Position numbers and translations under genes: made by a program
The notes under the pieces: model-generated
The model's input: the letters and a program-made list of their open reading frames with translations, nothing else
Databases searched by the model: none
Told to the model about the DNA's origin: nothing
Shown: positions 49,119 to 56,000 of the stretch, in pieces
Layout: each line of letters opens with the position of its first letter
Position numbering within the stretch: position 1 is the first letter of the stretch
NCBI GenBank assembly: GCA_019637155.1
Contig: JAHBWE010000005.1
Location: forward strand, 434,001 to 498,000
DNA length: 64,000 bases
Source of the DNA: Labilithrix sp.
Lineage (GTDB): Bacteria; Myxococcota_A; Polyangia; Polyangiales; Polyangiaceae
Direction: 5' to 3'

Positions 49119-49232
49119 TCGAGCGAGCGCGCCGAACAGATCGTCGCCGGTCTCGAGCTCCAGCAGGCGTCGTTTTTCTTCGATCGGCAGTGAACCTTCT
49201 CGTCGAGCCGCGGGCTGAGTACGATCGCGCAC

Positions 49233-49565
49233 ATGGCGCAGCCCTTCGTCGCCGAAGAGCATCACGTCGAGGAGGTCCGCGAGCACCTGGAGGACTACGT
49301 CGGGCTCGAGCACGTTCGCGTCCAGCGCCGCGACGACCTCCTCGTCTTCGAGTCGGGCCCCAACGAAGACGCCGTCCCGCACACCCGCTTCCGCCGCATC
49401 GGCGATCACCGCTGGCAGATCGAGGTGCCGCTGAAGGACGGCGGCTGGGACCGCCTCCCCCTCAGCATCCAGCTCATCGAAGCCGTCGACATCGTCATCT
49501 CCGAGTTCCCCTGGACCCTCGCCCCCCGAGAGCGCCCCAAGAGCCCGCCCCCCGACGGCTCGTGA
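49233..49565 (+). CDS. Small acidic protein of unknown function
   Basis: A 110-residue soluble protein, rich in Glu, His and Arg at the N-terminus (EEHHVEEVREHLEDYVG), with a predicted alternating strand/helix pattern (HTRFRRIGDHRWQIEVPLKD) and a Pro-rich C-terminus. ATG at 49233. It is divergent from the histidine kinase and ends 16 bp before the left attachment repeat of the integrative element, so it is the last chromosomal gene before the insertion. No family recognised. Confidence 0.6.
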   Translation: MAQPFVAEEHHVEEVREHLEDYVGLEHVRVQRRDDLLVFESGPNEDAVPHTRFRRIGDHRWQIEVPLKDGGWDRLPLSIQLIEAVDIVISEFPWTLAPRERPKSPPPDGS

Positions 49566-49580
49566 TCGTCCAATGAACTG

Positions 49581-49602
49581 AGTGCCGGAGGAGGGAGTCG
49601 AA
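49581..49602. repeat. Left attachment site copy (attL core)
   Basis: 22-bp core starting AGTGCCGGAGG and ending GAGTCGAA, identical to 60458-60479. Flanking bases differ on both sides. It contains the last 20 bases of the tRNA-Met gene (complement) but no tRNA body, so this is the duplicated end made by integration. Confidence 0.9.
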
Positions 49603-49885
49603 GGCACCCGAAAGTGCGCCCGACGCGTCGACCTCCGATGCACGAAACAACGTAAAACAAGGCCCCGTTGCGATCGCCGAGTCGCCGGCTCACTCGCCCG
49701 TTCTGGTCGCCAACTCGACGCCGGAAGCGCTACCGACCGACCCTGACGCCGCGCTCCGCGCCGCCATCCACGCGGCCGTGGAGGCCGGCGATCACGAGCG
49801 CGCGCGTGCGCTCCTCGACGTGCTCAGCGCCGCGCCGAAGCGGGCGCCCGTCATCCCGATCGCCGCCGTGCGGGCAAAGCGGTAG
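49583..49885 (+). other. Displaced 3' segment of the integrase gene (100 codons, no start codon)
   Basis: From the core TGC at 49583 the frame reads CRRRESKAPESAPD... and stays open to a TAG at 883-885. The second half is strongly protein-like (ALRAAIHAAVEAGDHERARA, LLDVLSAAPKRAPVIPIAAV). There is no usable start before residue 66 and a stop lies just upstream of the core, so it cannot be a free gene in this state. The core is read in the same frame as in the integrase at the right end (QCRRRES). On excision and circularisation it would become the C-terminal 100 codons of the integrase. Confidence 0.75.
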
Positions 49886-49893
49886 AGGGGCTC

Positions 49894-50694
49894 ATGGCGA
49901 CCAGCGACGAAAGCGGCGAGTGGACCGTGGCGCCCGGCGAGGAGTCGGACCGAATGGATCCAGACCGAGCGCGCGTGCGAGCGGAGGTGGCGGACAGGAT
50001 CGCCCGGTTCCTCGAACGTGACCCGGTGGAGCTCTCTGACGACGAAGGCCAAGAGATCGTCGATGCGTGGCGCGCGTTCTCGGTCGCGCTGATGAACAGC
50101 TACTCGCGCTTCGTGCCCGACGCCGCGTGGCTCACGCGCGTGCTGTTGATCATGCAGCGCGAGGACAAGGACGGGATCCTTGCTGACGGCGACGTAGACA
50201 ACCGCGATCTGTCGAACGCCGCAGACGTCGCGGCGGCTGCCCTCTCTCGGCTCTCCGGTGAAGAGCACGTAACCAGCGAGAGCCTTGCTCGCATGGCGAA
50301 AGAGATCGACCCCGAGATTGATCCCAACGTCGCGCGACGTGTGCTCATCGTCCAAAACGTGCAACGGGCGCTGGGGCGCGTGACGGCCGATCGGCGGCGC
50401 GAGGAGATCGCCAAAGAGCTTCGCCGTCAGCTCGGCGCCATCGATCCCAGACTGCGCCTCGACGAGAACGTCGCGCGGGTCCTCGTTCGGCTCTACGCCC
50501 GAGCGAACGGCGCGCGCAAGCTCGCCGCGAATTGGAGTTGGCGGAGCGGTCTGGAAGGCGCGCCTCGTGATGGTGAAACGCTGGCTTCGGACGCACCGGC
50601 AAGGGTGGTCGAGCGGTTCGGTGACCCCGACAAGAAGCGCGAAAAGAACCGACGCGCACGAAGTCGGGCATCGGACGATACCGAGGATTCTTAG
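49894..50694 (+). CDS. Unknown helical protein of the integrative element
   Basis: A 266-residue, charged, mostly helical soluble protein (ARVRAEVADRIARFLERDPV, AKEIDPEIDPNVARRVLIVQ) with a basic C-terminus (DPDKKREKNRRARSRASDDT). ATG at 49894, with AGAGGGG 5 bases upstream. It lies 8 bp after the stop of the displaced integrase segment. In the excised circle it would be directly downstream of the complete integrase gene and cotranscribed with it; in the integrated state it is separated from the integrase promoter by the whole element. No family recognised; a DNA-binding or copy-control role is only a guess. Confidence 0.65.
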   Translation: MATSDESGEWTVAPGEESDRMDPDRARVRAEVADRIARFLERDPVELSDDEGQEIVDAWRAFSVALMNSYSRFVPDAAWLTRVLLIMQREDKDGILADGDVDNRDLSNAADVAAAALSRLSGEEHVTSESLARMAKEIDPEIDPNVARRVLIVQNVQRALGRVTADRRREEIAKELRRQLGAIDPRLRLDENVARVLVRLYARANGARKLAANWSWRSGLEGAPRDGETLASDAPARVVERFGDPDKKREKNRRARSRASDDTEDS

Positions 50695-50700
50695 GCATCG

Positions 50701-50770
50701 CGGCTCACCAAACTTAATCAATAATATCAATTAGTTAGAATTGTAATTTCTACTCGGATAGGAGCACTAT
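50701..50770. promoter_or_regulatory. AT-rich island, probable promoter/operator of the element's main operon
   Basis: The most AT-rich stretch in the window (AACTTAATCAATAATATCAA then TTAGTTAGAATTGTAATTT), in otherwise GC-rich DNA. It sits between the 266-residue gene and the small HTH gene that starts the long plus-strand gene chain. No perfect -35/-10 pair or palindrome was identified. Easily melted DNA here also suits a replication or recombination site. Confidence 0.5.
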
Positions 50771-50819
50771 TCCCCCTGTGGTCGTGCGCATCGCGCCGAC
50801 GCGAACGGGAGGAATGTCG

Positions 50820-50999
50820 ATGCTCGATCCTGATCTCCAGAAGAGCGTGGCGGATGCGGTCGCGAGGTTCGGCATTGCCGAGGTTTCGCGGCGTACCGGG
50901 CTCTCGCGCCACAAGATCATGGCCGTCATGGCTGGGGCGCCCGGCATGCACGCTGGCACGATCGCTCACGCTCGAAGCGCGATGGTCGTCTTCGGATGA
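50820..50999 (+). CDS. Small HTH protein
   Basis: A 59-residue protein with one helix-turn-helix (VADAVARFGIAEVSRRTGLS then RHKIMAVMAGAPG). ATG 50820 is preferred: a GGAGG lies about 7 bases upstream, whereas ATG 50814 abuts it and the GTG at 50778 is only an upstream extension. Its stop overlaps the next ATG (ATGA). It is the first gene after the AT-rich island, so it is a good candidate for the element's own repressor or activator, comparable in position to Cro/CI- or AlpA-like proteins of satellites. Confidence 0.65.
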   Translation: MLDPDLQKSVADAVARFGIAEVSRRTGLSRHKIMAVMAGAPGMHAGTIAHARSAMVVFG

Positions 51000-51343
51000 G
51001 CGCCGCCGATCACCTCGCGGCCGCCGGACGAGCGCTCCTCGCGGCCGCCGACGAGCTCCGCGCGACGGGCGGACCTACGACGATCTTCAGCACGGGCCCC
51101 GGCGGAGCTCTCCCGCCGGGGCGCTCGCGGCGCTGGCTCCGAGACCACGCCGCGGAGATCGGCGGCACGCGCGTAGGAGGGAAGCGGGGACGCGGCGTCG
51201 CCTGGCTCGTCACGCGCGAGCAGTACGACGCGTGGCTTGCGTCGCAGGGGACGGCACGCGTCGAGCCCGCGCCGGCCGCGACCGTGATCCCGATCGATGC
51301 GCTGATCGCGAGCGCCGGCTTCCGCGCGACGAGGAGCGCATGA
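50996..51343 (+). CDS. Excisionase-like / MerR-type DNA-binding protein
   Basis: A 115-residue protein. The central segment (PPGRSRRWLRDHAAEIGGTR then GRGVAWLVTREQYDAWLAS, about residues 40-83) has the pattern of the winged-helix excisionase / HTH_17 fold: a helix, a wing with Gly-Arg-Gly and a final hydrophobic helix. Ala-rich N- and C-terminal arms flank it. ATG at 50996 overlaps the stop of the HTH gene. Position next to the regulator in an integrase-bearing element suggests a recombination directionality factor. Similarity is by pattern only. Confidence 0.55.
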   Translation: MSAADHLAAAGRALLAAADELRATGGPTTIFSTGPGGALPPGRSRRWLRDHAAEIGGTRVGGKRGRGVAWLVTREQYDAWLASQGTARVEPAPAATVIPIDALIASAGFRATRSA

Positions 51344-51597
51344 ATCGACGCGAGAGCGAACGCCAGCGAGACCAGCGAGACCAAGAAGCGCTCGATCGAC
51401 TCTGGCGCGAGCTTAGCGAATTCGTCGGTGCGCGGCGCCGCCTGACGCGGATCGAAAAGCTCGTGCTCGCCCAAGCGCACCTCTACGCCGGCGCCGAAGG
51501 CATCGAACGTGCTCGCCTCGACGCGAGCATCATGTGCATGCACGTTCCGAAACTGCGCGGACCGGCGCCCGTCATCGTCTCGGAGACGCTGCACTGA
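51340..51597 (+). CDS. Small charged helical protein
   Basis: An 85-residue protein, very rich in Arg, Glu and Gln at the N-terminus (RRESERQRDQRDQEALDRLW), with a helical core (FVGARRRLTRIEKLVLAQAH) and a His/Met-containing C-terminal part (ASIMCMHVPKLRGPAPVIV). ATG at 51340 overlaps the upstream stop (ATGA), and its stop overlaps the start of the primase/helicase gene by one base (TGATG). Probably an accessory factor of the replication module. No family recognised. Confidence 0.55.
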   Translation: MNRRESERQRDQRDQEALDRLWRELSEFVGARRRLTRIEKLVLAQAHLYAGAEGIERARLDASIMCMHVPKLRGPAPVIVSETLH

Positions 51598-52940
51598 TGA
51601 CCCTCGACGCGATGCCGGAGGACGACTTCTTCGGTGACGACACCGATCCGACCTCGTGCGTGCAGAATGCATCCAACGTCGCGCTACTCGAAAAGCTGAT
51701 CGTCGACACGAAGAAGGACAAGCGCACCGGCGAGGACCGCTACGTGATCCGGCCGACCTCCGCGAACGTCGCCACGATCCTTCAACACTACGAGCCGTGG
51801 CGCGGCGTGATCGCAAACGACACGTTTAGCGGCCGCATCGTTGCGACGCGTACGCCTCCGTGGCACGAGCTCGACGCACCCGACGACGCCCGCGCCGGCC
51901 CGTGGACCGACGCGGATACCGTGCGCCTCACACACTTGCTTGCTCGCACGCGGGTCGCCGGATGTCCGCCGATCACCGTCTCCACGAAGGTCGTTGACGC
52001 GGCGATCCTCGTCGCGTCGGACGCGAACAAGGTTCACCCCGTTCGCTCGTACCTCCGAGGCCTTCGGTGGGACGGCACGGAGCGCCTGGCGCTCCTCGCA
52101 CATCGTTACCTCGGCTGCGAAGACACCCCCGTCGCGCGGGCGATCGGCGAGTGCTTCATGATCGGCGCCGTTGCGCGCGTGCTCTCGCCCGGCTGCAAGA
52201 ACGACCTTTGCCCGATCATCGAAGGGCCGCAAGGGAAGAAGAAGAGCACGTTCCTCGAACGTCTCGCGCATCCGTGGTTCTCGGACACGAAGATCCCGAT
52301 CGGCGAGAAGGACGCGTTTCAGCAGCTCCCCGGAAAGTGGATCTACGAGCTCAGCGAGCTCGCTTCGCTCTCGAGGAGCGACCTCGAGACCACCAAAGCG
52401 TTCATCTCCTCGCGCGTCGATCGTTACCGGCCGAGCTACGGGCGCCATGAGGTCGAGATGCCGCGACAGACTCAATTCGTCGGCACGACGAACGCCGGGC
52501 AGTACCTTCACGATCCGACGGGAGGCCGGCGCTTCCCTCCGCTTCGCATCGGAGAGATCGACCTTTCGGCTGTCGAGCGCGACCGCGATCAGCTCTGGGC
52601 CGAGGCGACGCATCGCTACGACGCGGGCGAGGCATGGTGGCTCGACGGTCGTCCGGACGCGGCGATCGTTGCGCCAGCTGCCGCCGCAGAGACCGAGGAG
52701 CGCTTCGTCCGTCATCCGTGGGAGGTGCCGATCGCCGACCACCTCAAGAACCCGCGGCGCAAGGCGGAGGGAGTGACTACGGAAGACCTCCTCGGCGCAT
52801 GCGGGGTCGACACCGCTCACCGGACGACATCGCAAGCGATGACGGTCGGCGGCATCCTTGCTCGCCTCGGATGGGAGCGACGCCGAACGATGATCAGCGG
52901 CAAGCGCAGCTACCGCTACTTCCCCAAGGAGGAAGCATGA
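51597..52940 (+). CDS. VapE-family primase/helicase-type ATPase
   Basis: A 447-residue P-loop protein of the virulence-associated E family, common in phages, satellites and integrative elements, where it acts in replication. N-terminal part (about 40-170) contains the family's VHPVRSYLRGLRWDG. Walker A is GPQGKKKST at residues 210-218, followed by WFSDTKIPIGEKDAFQQLPG and the Walker-B-like KWIYELSEL. Then QTQFVGTTNAGQYLHDPTGG and RRFPPLRIGEID, all typical. The C-terminal 70 residues look like a winged helix. ATG at 51597. Likely helicase for element replication; repeat-rich DNA follows. Confidence 0.88.
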   Translation: MTLDAMPEDDFFGDDTDPTSCVQNASNVALLEKLIVDTKKDKRTGEDRYVIRPTSANVATILQHYEPWRGVIANDTFSGRIVATRTPPWHELDAPDDARAGPWTDADTVRLTHLLARTRVAGCPPITVSTKVVDAAILVASDANKVHPVRSYLRGLRWDGTERLALLAHRYLGCEDTPVARAIGECFMIGAVARVLSPGCKNDLCPIIEGPQGKKKSTFLERLAHPWFSDTKIPIGEKDAFQQLPGKWIYELSELASLSRSDLETTKAFISSRVDRYRPSYGRHEVEMPRQTQFVGTTNAGQYLHDPTGGRRFPPLRIGEIDLSAVERDRDQLWAEATHRYDAGEAWWLDGRPDAAIVAPAAAAETEERFVRHPWEVPIADHLKNPRRKAEGVTTEDLLGACGVDTAHRTTSQAMTVGGILARLGWERRRTMISGKRSYRYFPKEEA

Positions 52941-53383
52941 TGGTCGTCAGCCGCCCCAGCCGCCCCACCTGCCTCCCTTCGAGCGTGCATGGTGAGGCAT
53001 CACGGAGCGTCTTTATTCCTGGCCTGAACCCCACCTGCCTTACCTGCCTCACCTTCTCTAATAGAGAGAAGAGAGTCACTAGCAATAGGGCCCCTAACGT
53101 CTCCAGGGAGAGGCAGGTCAGAGGGGGGCACGGGGGGCAGGCAGGGCACCTCGGCGCTGCGTCCCGTCCTCCCTCACCTGCGTACGCGTACGGACCGGAT
53201 GGGCGTACCGCTCGGCACGCTGAGGCGAGCTGCAATCGCGGGGTTGCATGGCCCCCGTCGGAACAGTGTTGGGGGTCTTCAGACCACGGGGTGCTCGTTG
53301 TCGATCTGTACAGCCTCCGGAAATTGGAAGGACCGGACCATGACTGATCTCACCGTGACCATGATCACTGGAGGAGGAGCGAA
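52941..53383. other. Repeat-rich putative replication origin or control region
   Basis: About 440 bp after the primase/helicase gene with poor coding character. Three ACCTGCCT copies on one strand (52967, 53033, 53042; the last two in 9-bp phase) face one AGGCAGGT copy at 53111 and a GGCAGGCAGGG at 53137. Between them is a CTTCTCT-AATAG-AGAGAAG hairpin (53053-53071). A frame of 136 codons starts at an overlapping ATG (52937) and ends at 53347, but it consists of Pro/Thr/Cys/Arg repeats caused by the DNA repeats and is not taken as a gene. Confidence 0.55.
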
Positions 53384-53387
53384 GTGA
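53340..53387 (+). CDS. Possible 15-residue leader peptide
   Basis: ATG at 53340 with GGAAGGA six bases upstream encodes MTDLTVTMITGGGAK and stops at a TGA overlapping the GTG of the next gene (GTGA). Because the downstream HTH gene uses a GTG inside this stop, translation of the leader may control it. Could also be the end of a longer frame starting at 53199. Low certainty. Confidence 0.35.
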   Translation: MTDLTVTMITGGGAK

Positions 53388-53977
53388 GAAACGTCTACAC
53401 CGAGGGGGCGCGCATCGTCGCAGCGCTCGCGAGCCAGTGGGGCGGCGCGGAGCTCGCTCGACGCGTCGAGACCTCGGCCAGCATGATCGGCCACATCTCG
53501 GCGGGCCGGAAGCTTCCTGGATACGACCTCCGCGAGCGGCTGGCGACTTGGGGGGTCCGCCTCGAGTCCTGGAACGAGGCGGCGGCGAGCCACCGTCTCG
53601 ACACGCGAGAGTTGCTCGGCGAGGTGTGCGTCCCCTTCGCGGGGGCGGGGGAGGCGCCTCCCGGCCCCGTGCGCGGCCGTGACGCCCTCCTCAGCGTGCT
53701 TGCGGACTTCGATGAGCGGATCGGCAAGGCCAAGATGGTTGGCGCCCCTGAGGGCATCGTCGTGGCCCTCCTCAACGGCAAGGCATCGGCGGCGGAGAAA
53801 CTCGCGATGATCCAATGCGAGGGTGAGATGACGTTCCCTCAACTCGCGAGGACTGAGGCGTGGGGCGCCTTCATGCGCGTCCTCTTCGACGTTGCCGACC
53901 GGCATCCCGCCGCGGCGCGCGACCTCGAACACGCGCTCTACGATCTCGAGGATCCGGGCGCGGGAGAGGGCGCATGA
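53384..53977 (+). CDS. HTH-domain protein of the element
   Basis: A 197-residue protein. The N-terminal 60 residues have an XRE-like helix-turn-helix (GAELARRVETSASMIGHISA then GRKLPGYDLRERLATWG). A helical C-terminal domain follows (DERIGKAKMVGAPEGIVVAL, GEMTFPQLARTEAWGAFMRV). GTG at 53384 overlaps the stop of the leader peptide. No protease or metal site is visible. As the second DNA-binding protein of the element it may regulate the downstream genes from the repeat region just upstream. Confidence 0.65.
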   Translation: MRNVYTEGARIVAALASQWGGAELARRVETSASMIGHISAGRKLPGYDLRERLATWGVRLESWNEAAASHRLDTRELLGEVCVPFAGAGEAPPGPVRGRDALLSVLADFDERIGKAKMVGAPEGIVVALLNGKASAAEKLAMIQCEGEMTFPQLARTEAWGAFMRVLFDVADRHPAAARDLEHALYDLEDPGAGEGA

Positions 53978-54075
53978 CGAGCGCCCGTCCACACACGCGA
54001 GGAGGAGATTGCCTCTCTGGCCCGCGTCCCTCGCTTGACGACGATCACCTGCCCGAGAGGAGACCCATTCGATGA
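53974..54075 (+). CDS. Possible 33-codon linking gene
   Basis: ATG at 53974 overlaps the upstream stop and its own TGA (54073-54075) overlaps the ATG of the next gene. The translated peptide is short and Arg/Pro-rich with no known feature. It may only serve translational coupling; weak evidence. Confidence 0.25.
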   Translation: MTSARPHTRGGDCLSGPRPSLDDDHLPERRPIR

Positions 54076-55115
54076 ACCACTCAGCAACCGGCGACACCTA
54101 CGCTACCTCCGTCGATCTCGCGAACAACTCGTCCGCGCCAACCGCCGCCGCATTCAACCCCGGACTCGCGGCCGCGCTGGAGAACGCGGAGTGGCTTCGC
54201 AAGCACGGCGGCGCCGCGCGCACTCTCGAGATGGTCGAGTTCGCGGAGTCCGGCACGTGGACCGTTCCGGCCGGCGTTCGGTGGGTGTGGCTCTACGCGA
54301 TCGGCGGAGGCGGAGGCGGCGGCGCCGGCATCCTCGGGGATGACGTCGGCTCCAGCTTCATGGGCACGACCGGTGGTGGTGGTGGTGGCGGGGCTCAAGG
54401 CGTTTGGCACATGCGTCCCGTCGAGCCTGGGATGACGATCTACGTCACGATTGGCGCCGGCGGCGCTGGTGGCACGACGTCTGCGGCTCACGGTGCGGCC
54501 GGCGAACGTTCCAGCTTCACGTTCGACGGGCCGGGCGAGTCGTTCACGGCGTACGGCGGCGCTGGCGGGCGCGGTGGAGTGAAGACGGGGCAAGACGAGA
54601 TGAGCTACGCGTTCGCGCCGGGCGGCGGACCCGCGCTCGCTCAGAGGCGCGCCTACCTGATGTCGGGCTCGATATCGGACTCGAAGCTCTATCCGTATCT
54701 CGCTCCGGGCAACGGAGGTTTCAGCGCATCGTCGAACGTCGGTCCGATCGACGGACCGAACCGCGCGTGCGACGGTCAGCTCTCCCATGGTCAGACCGAG
54801 CTTGGTCACTCTCTGGGCGGAACGATCGGGACGACGGCGACGCCCTACCTCGGCGGAGGCGCGGGCGGCGGAGGCGGCTCCTCCTCGATGGGCCCCGGCG
54901 GAAACGGCGGAAACGGTGGAAACGGCAACGCAAGCGGTACGGGCGGCCACGCGACGAACGGTGAGAACGCCCCGTCCTACGGCGCGGGCGGTGGAGGCGG
55001 AGGCGGCGGCGGGAACGGTAGCGCGGGGCCCGCGGGCGGCAACCCCGGCGCTGGCGGGAACGGCGCCGACGGTCTCGGGCGGATCTTCTACGTCAAGCCG
55101 GAGGTCGACACGTGA
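54072..55115 (+). CDS. Phage-like glycine-rich tail/adhesin-type protein
   Basis: A 347-residue protein. An N-terminal helical part (SVDLANNSSAPTAAAFNPGL then AAALENAEWLRKHGG) is followed by the signature FAESGTWTVPAGVRWVWLYA then IGGGGGGGAG, characteristic of glycine-rich domains in phage tail fibres and host-binding proteins. About 200 residues of Gly-rich loops follow (VTIGAGGAGGTTSAAHGAAG, GNGGNGGNGNASGTGGHATN). No signal peptide or catalytic residue. Finding one isolated tail-fibre-like gene without other structural genes is unusual; it may help a satellite change host range of a helper, or be a remnant. Confidence 0.65.
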   Translation: MNHSATGDTYATSVDLANNSSAPTAAAFNPGLAAALENAEWLRKHGGAARTLEMVEFAESGTWTVPAGVRWVWLYAIGGGGGGGAGILGDDVGSSFMGTTGGGGGGGAQGVWHMRPVEPGMTIYVTIGAGGAGGTTSAAHGAAGERSSFTFDGPGESFTAYGGAGGRGGVKTGQDEMSYAFAPGGGPALAQRRAYLMSGSISDSKLYPYLAPGNGGFSASSNVGPIDGPNRACDGQLSHGQTELGHSLGGTIGTTATPYLGGGAGGGGGSSSMGPGGNGGNGGNGNASGTGGHATNGENAPSYGAGGGGGGGGGNGSAGPAGGNPGAGGNGADGLGRIFYVKPEVDT

Positions 55116-55315
55116 TGACGATGAGAGACCCGACGGCGATCGATCCGCGCGCTCCGGCACTCAACTACGTCGCAGAGAAGCCGCGCGGTGGGGAGCACGC
55201 CGCGCCGTTGACGATCGATATCCCCGCTACGCGCGAGCACACGCGGATTATCGTCATCGTCGACTTCTGCGGATCGGGCGATGGCGGAGGTTCGGAACTG
55301 CGCCTTGCGGCGTGA
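55115..55315 (+). CDS. Small protein of unknown function
   Basis: A 66-residue protein with a central beta-strand region (PLTIDIPATREHTRIIVIVD) and a short Gly-rich C-terminal part. ATG at 55115 overlaps the stop of the Gly-rich gene (TGATG); GTG 55112 is one codon longer. Likely translationally coupled to the tail-like gene and perhaps a partner or chaperone of it. No family recognised. Confidence 0.45.
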   Translation: MTMRDPTAIDPRAPALNYVAEKPRGGEHAAPLTIDIPATREHTRIIVIVDFCGSGDGGGSELRLAA

Positions 55316-55367
55316 GGAAGCTGACGTGTGCATAGCGCACGCATCATCGAAGAGGAGAGGGACGACG

Positions 55368-56000
55368 ATGAAGAACGACGAACACGAGGCGACGATCGAC
55401 GCGATGATCGCGCCGTTCCAGAACGGGGTGATGGCGATGTCCTCGCAGGGGATGGCCGAGCTCCGAGCGCTGGCCGCGACACGCCTTGGCTCGCTCACCG
55501 CGCAAGCCGCGCGCAACACGAACGCGACCACGACGCCGAATCCGATCTCGCGGACGACGACGCCCGCGAAGCCCGTCGTCGCGTCGCCAGCGAAGAGCAA
55601 GAGCGTGCTCCGCCGTGAAGCTGCTCAACGTGAGCCGACGAAGACGACGACCACCACGACCACGAAGAAGACGATCACCGCGCCGGTCGCGGTGCCCGCA
55701 CGAAAGGACAGGACGATGATGATGACTCGCACGCCCTTCAAGAGTGAGCGCGCCTCGCGCGCGTACCTCGAACGCGTCGCTGACGATCCGACCGCGAACA
55801 GTGATGCTCGCCGCGAGGCCGGCTCCGCTCTGGCGAAGCTTGGCCTTCGCCTCCCGCCCGACGAGCACGCGAAGGTGCTCTCTGGCATGGGGATTCGCGA
55901 GCGCGAACGCGGCGGTCCGATCGTTCGCGAGGACGGGAGCGTGGAGTTCCGTCGCGTCCTCCCCAGCGAGGCGCGCCGCGCGGCGGGAGGTGCGGCGTGA
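55368..56000 (+). CDS. Unknown protein with poly-Thr linker
   Basis: A 210-residue protein. Helical N-terminus (ATIDAMIAPFQNGVMAMSSQ), then a basic Thr/Pro linker (REPTKTTTTTTTKKTITAPV) and a C-terminal helical domain (FKSERASRAYLERVADDPTA, DARREAGSALAKLGLRLPPD). ATG at 55368 follows GAGGAGAGGG. It overlaps the next gene by GTGA. It could be a scaffold- or tape-like protein, but no motif supports this. Confidence 0.55.
   Translation: MKNDEHEATIDAMIAPFQNGVMAMSSQGMAELRALAATRLGSLTAQAARNTNATTTPNPISRTTTPAKPVVASPAKSKSVLRREAAQREPTKTTTTTTTKKTITAPVAVPARKDRTMMMTRTPFKSERASRAYLERVADDPTANSDARREAGSALAKLGLRLPPDEHAKVLSGMGIRERERGGPIVREDGSVEFRRVLPSEARRAAGGAA

Noticed and set aside
49089..49200. N-terminal extension of the histidine kinase (EEKRRLLELETGDDLFGALA)
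   Set aside because: Protein-like, but the frame has no ATG, GTG or TTG start there, so ATG 49118 is kept.
49581..49602. A second tRNA gene at the left end
   Set aside because: Only the last 20 bases of the tRNA are present; no cloverleaf can form.
49668..50021. Frame of 117 codons near the left end of the element
   Set aside because: It is Arg/Ser/Pro-rich and out of phase with both the integrase segment and the 266-residue gene, which have better coding character.
52937..53347. 136-codon frame overlapping the end of the primase/helicase gene
   Set aside because: The start overlap fits the element's style, but the peptide is made of repeats from the ACCTGCCT iterons and has no folded-protein pattern.
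54072..55115. Diversity-generating retroelement target
   Set aside because: The Gly-rich gene resembles a tail protein, but there is no reverse transcriptase, template repeat or adenine-specific variability signal.
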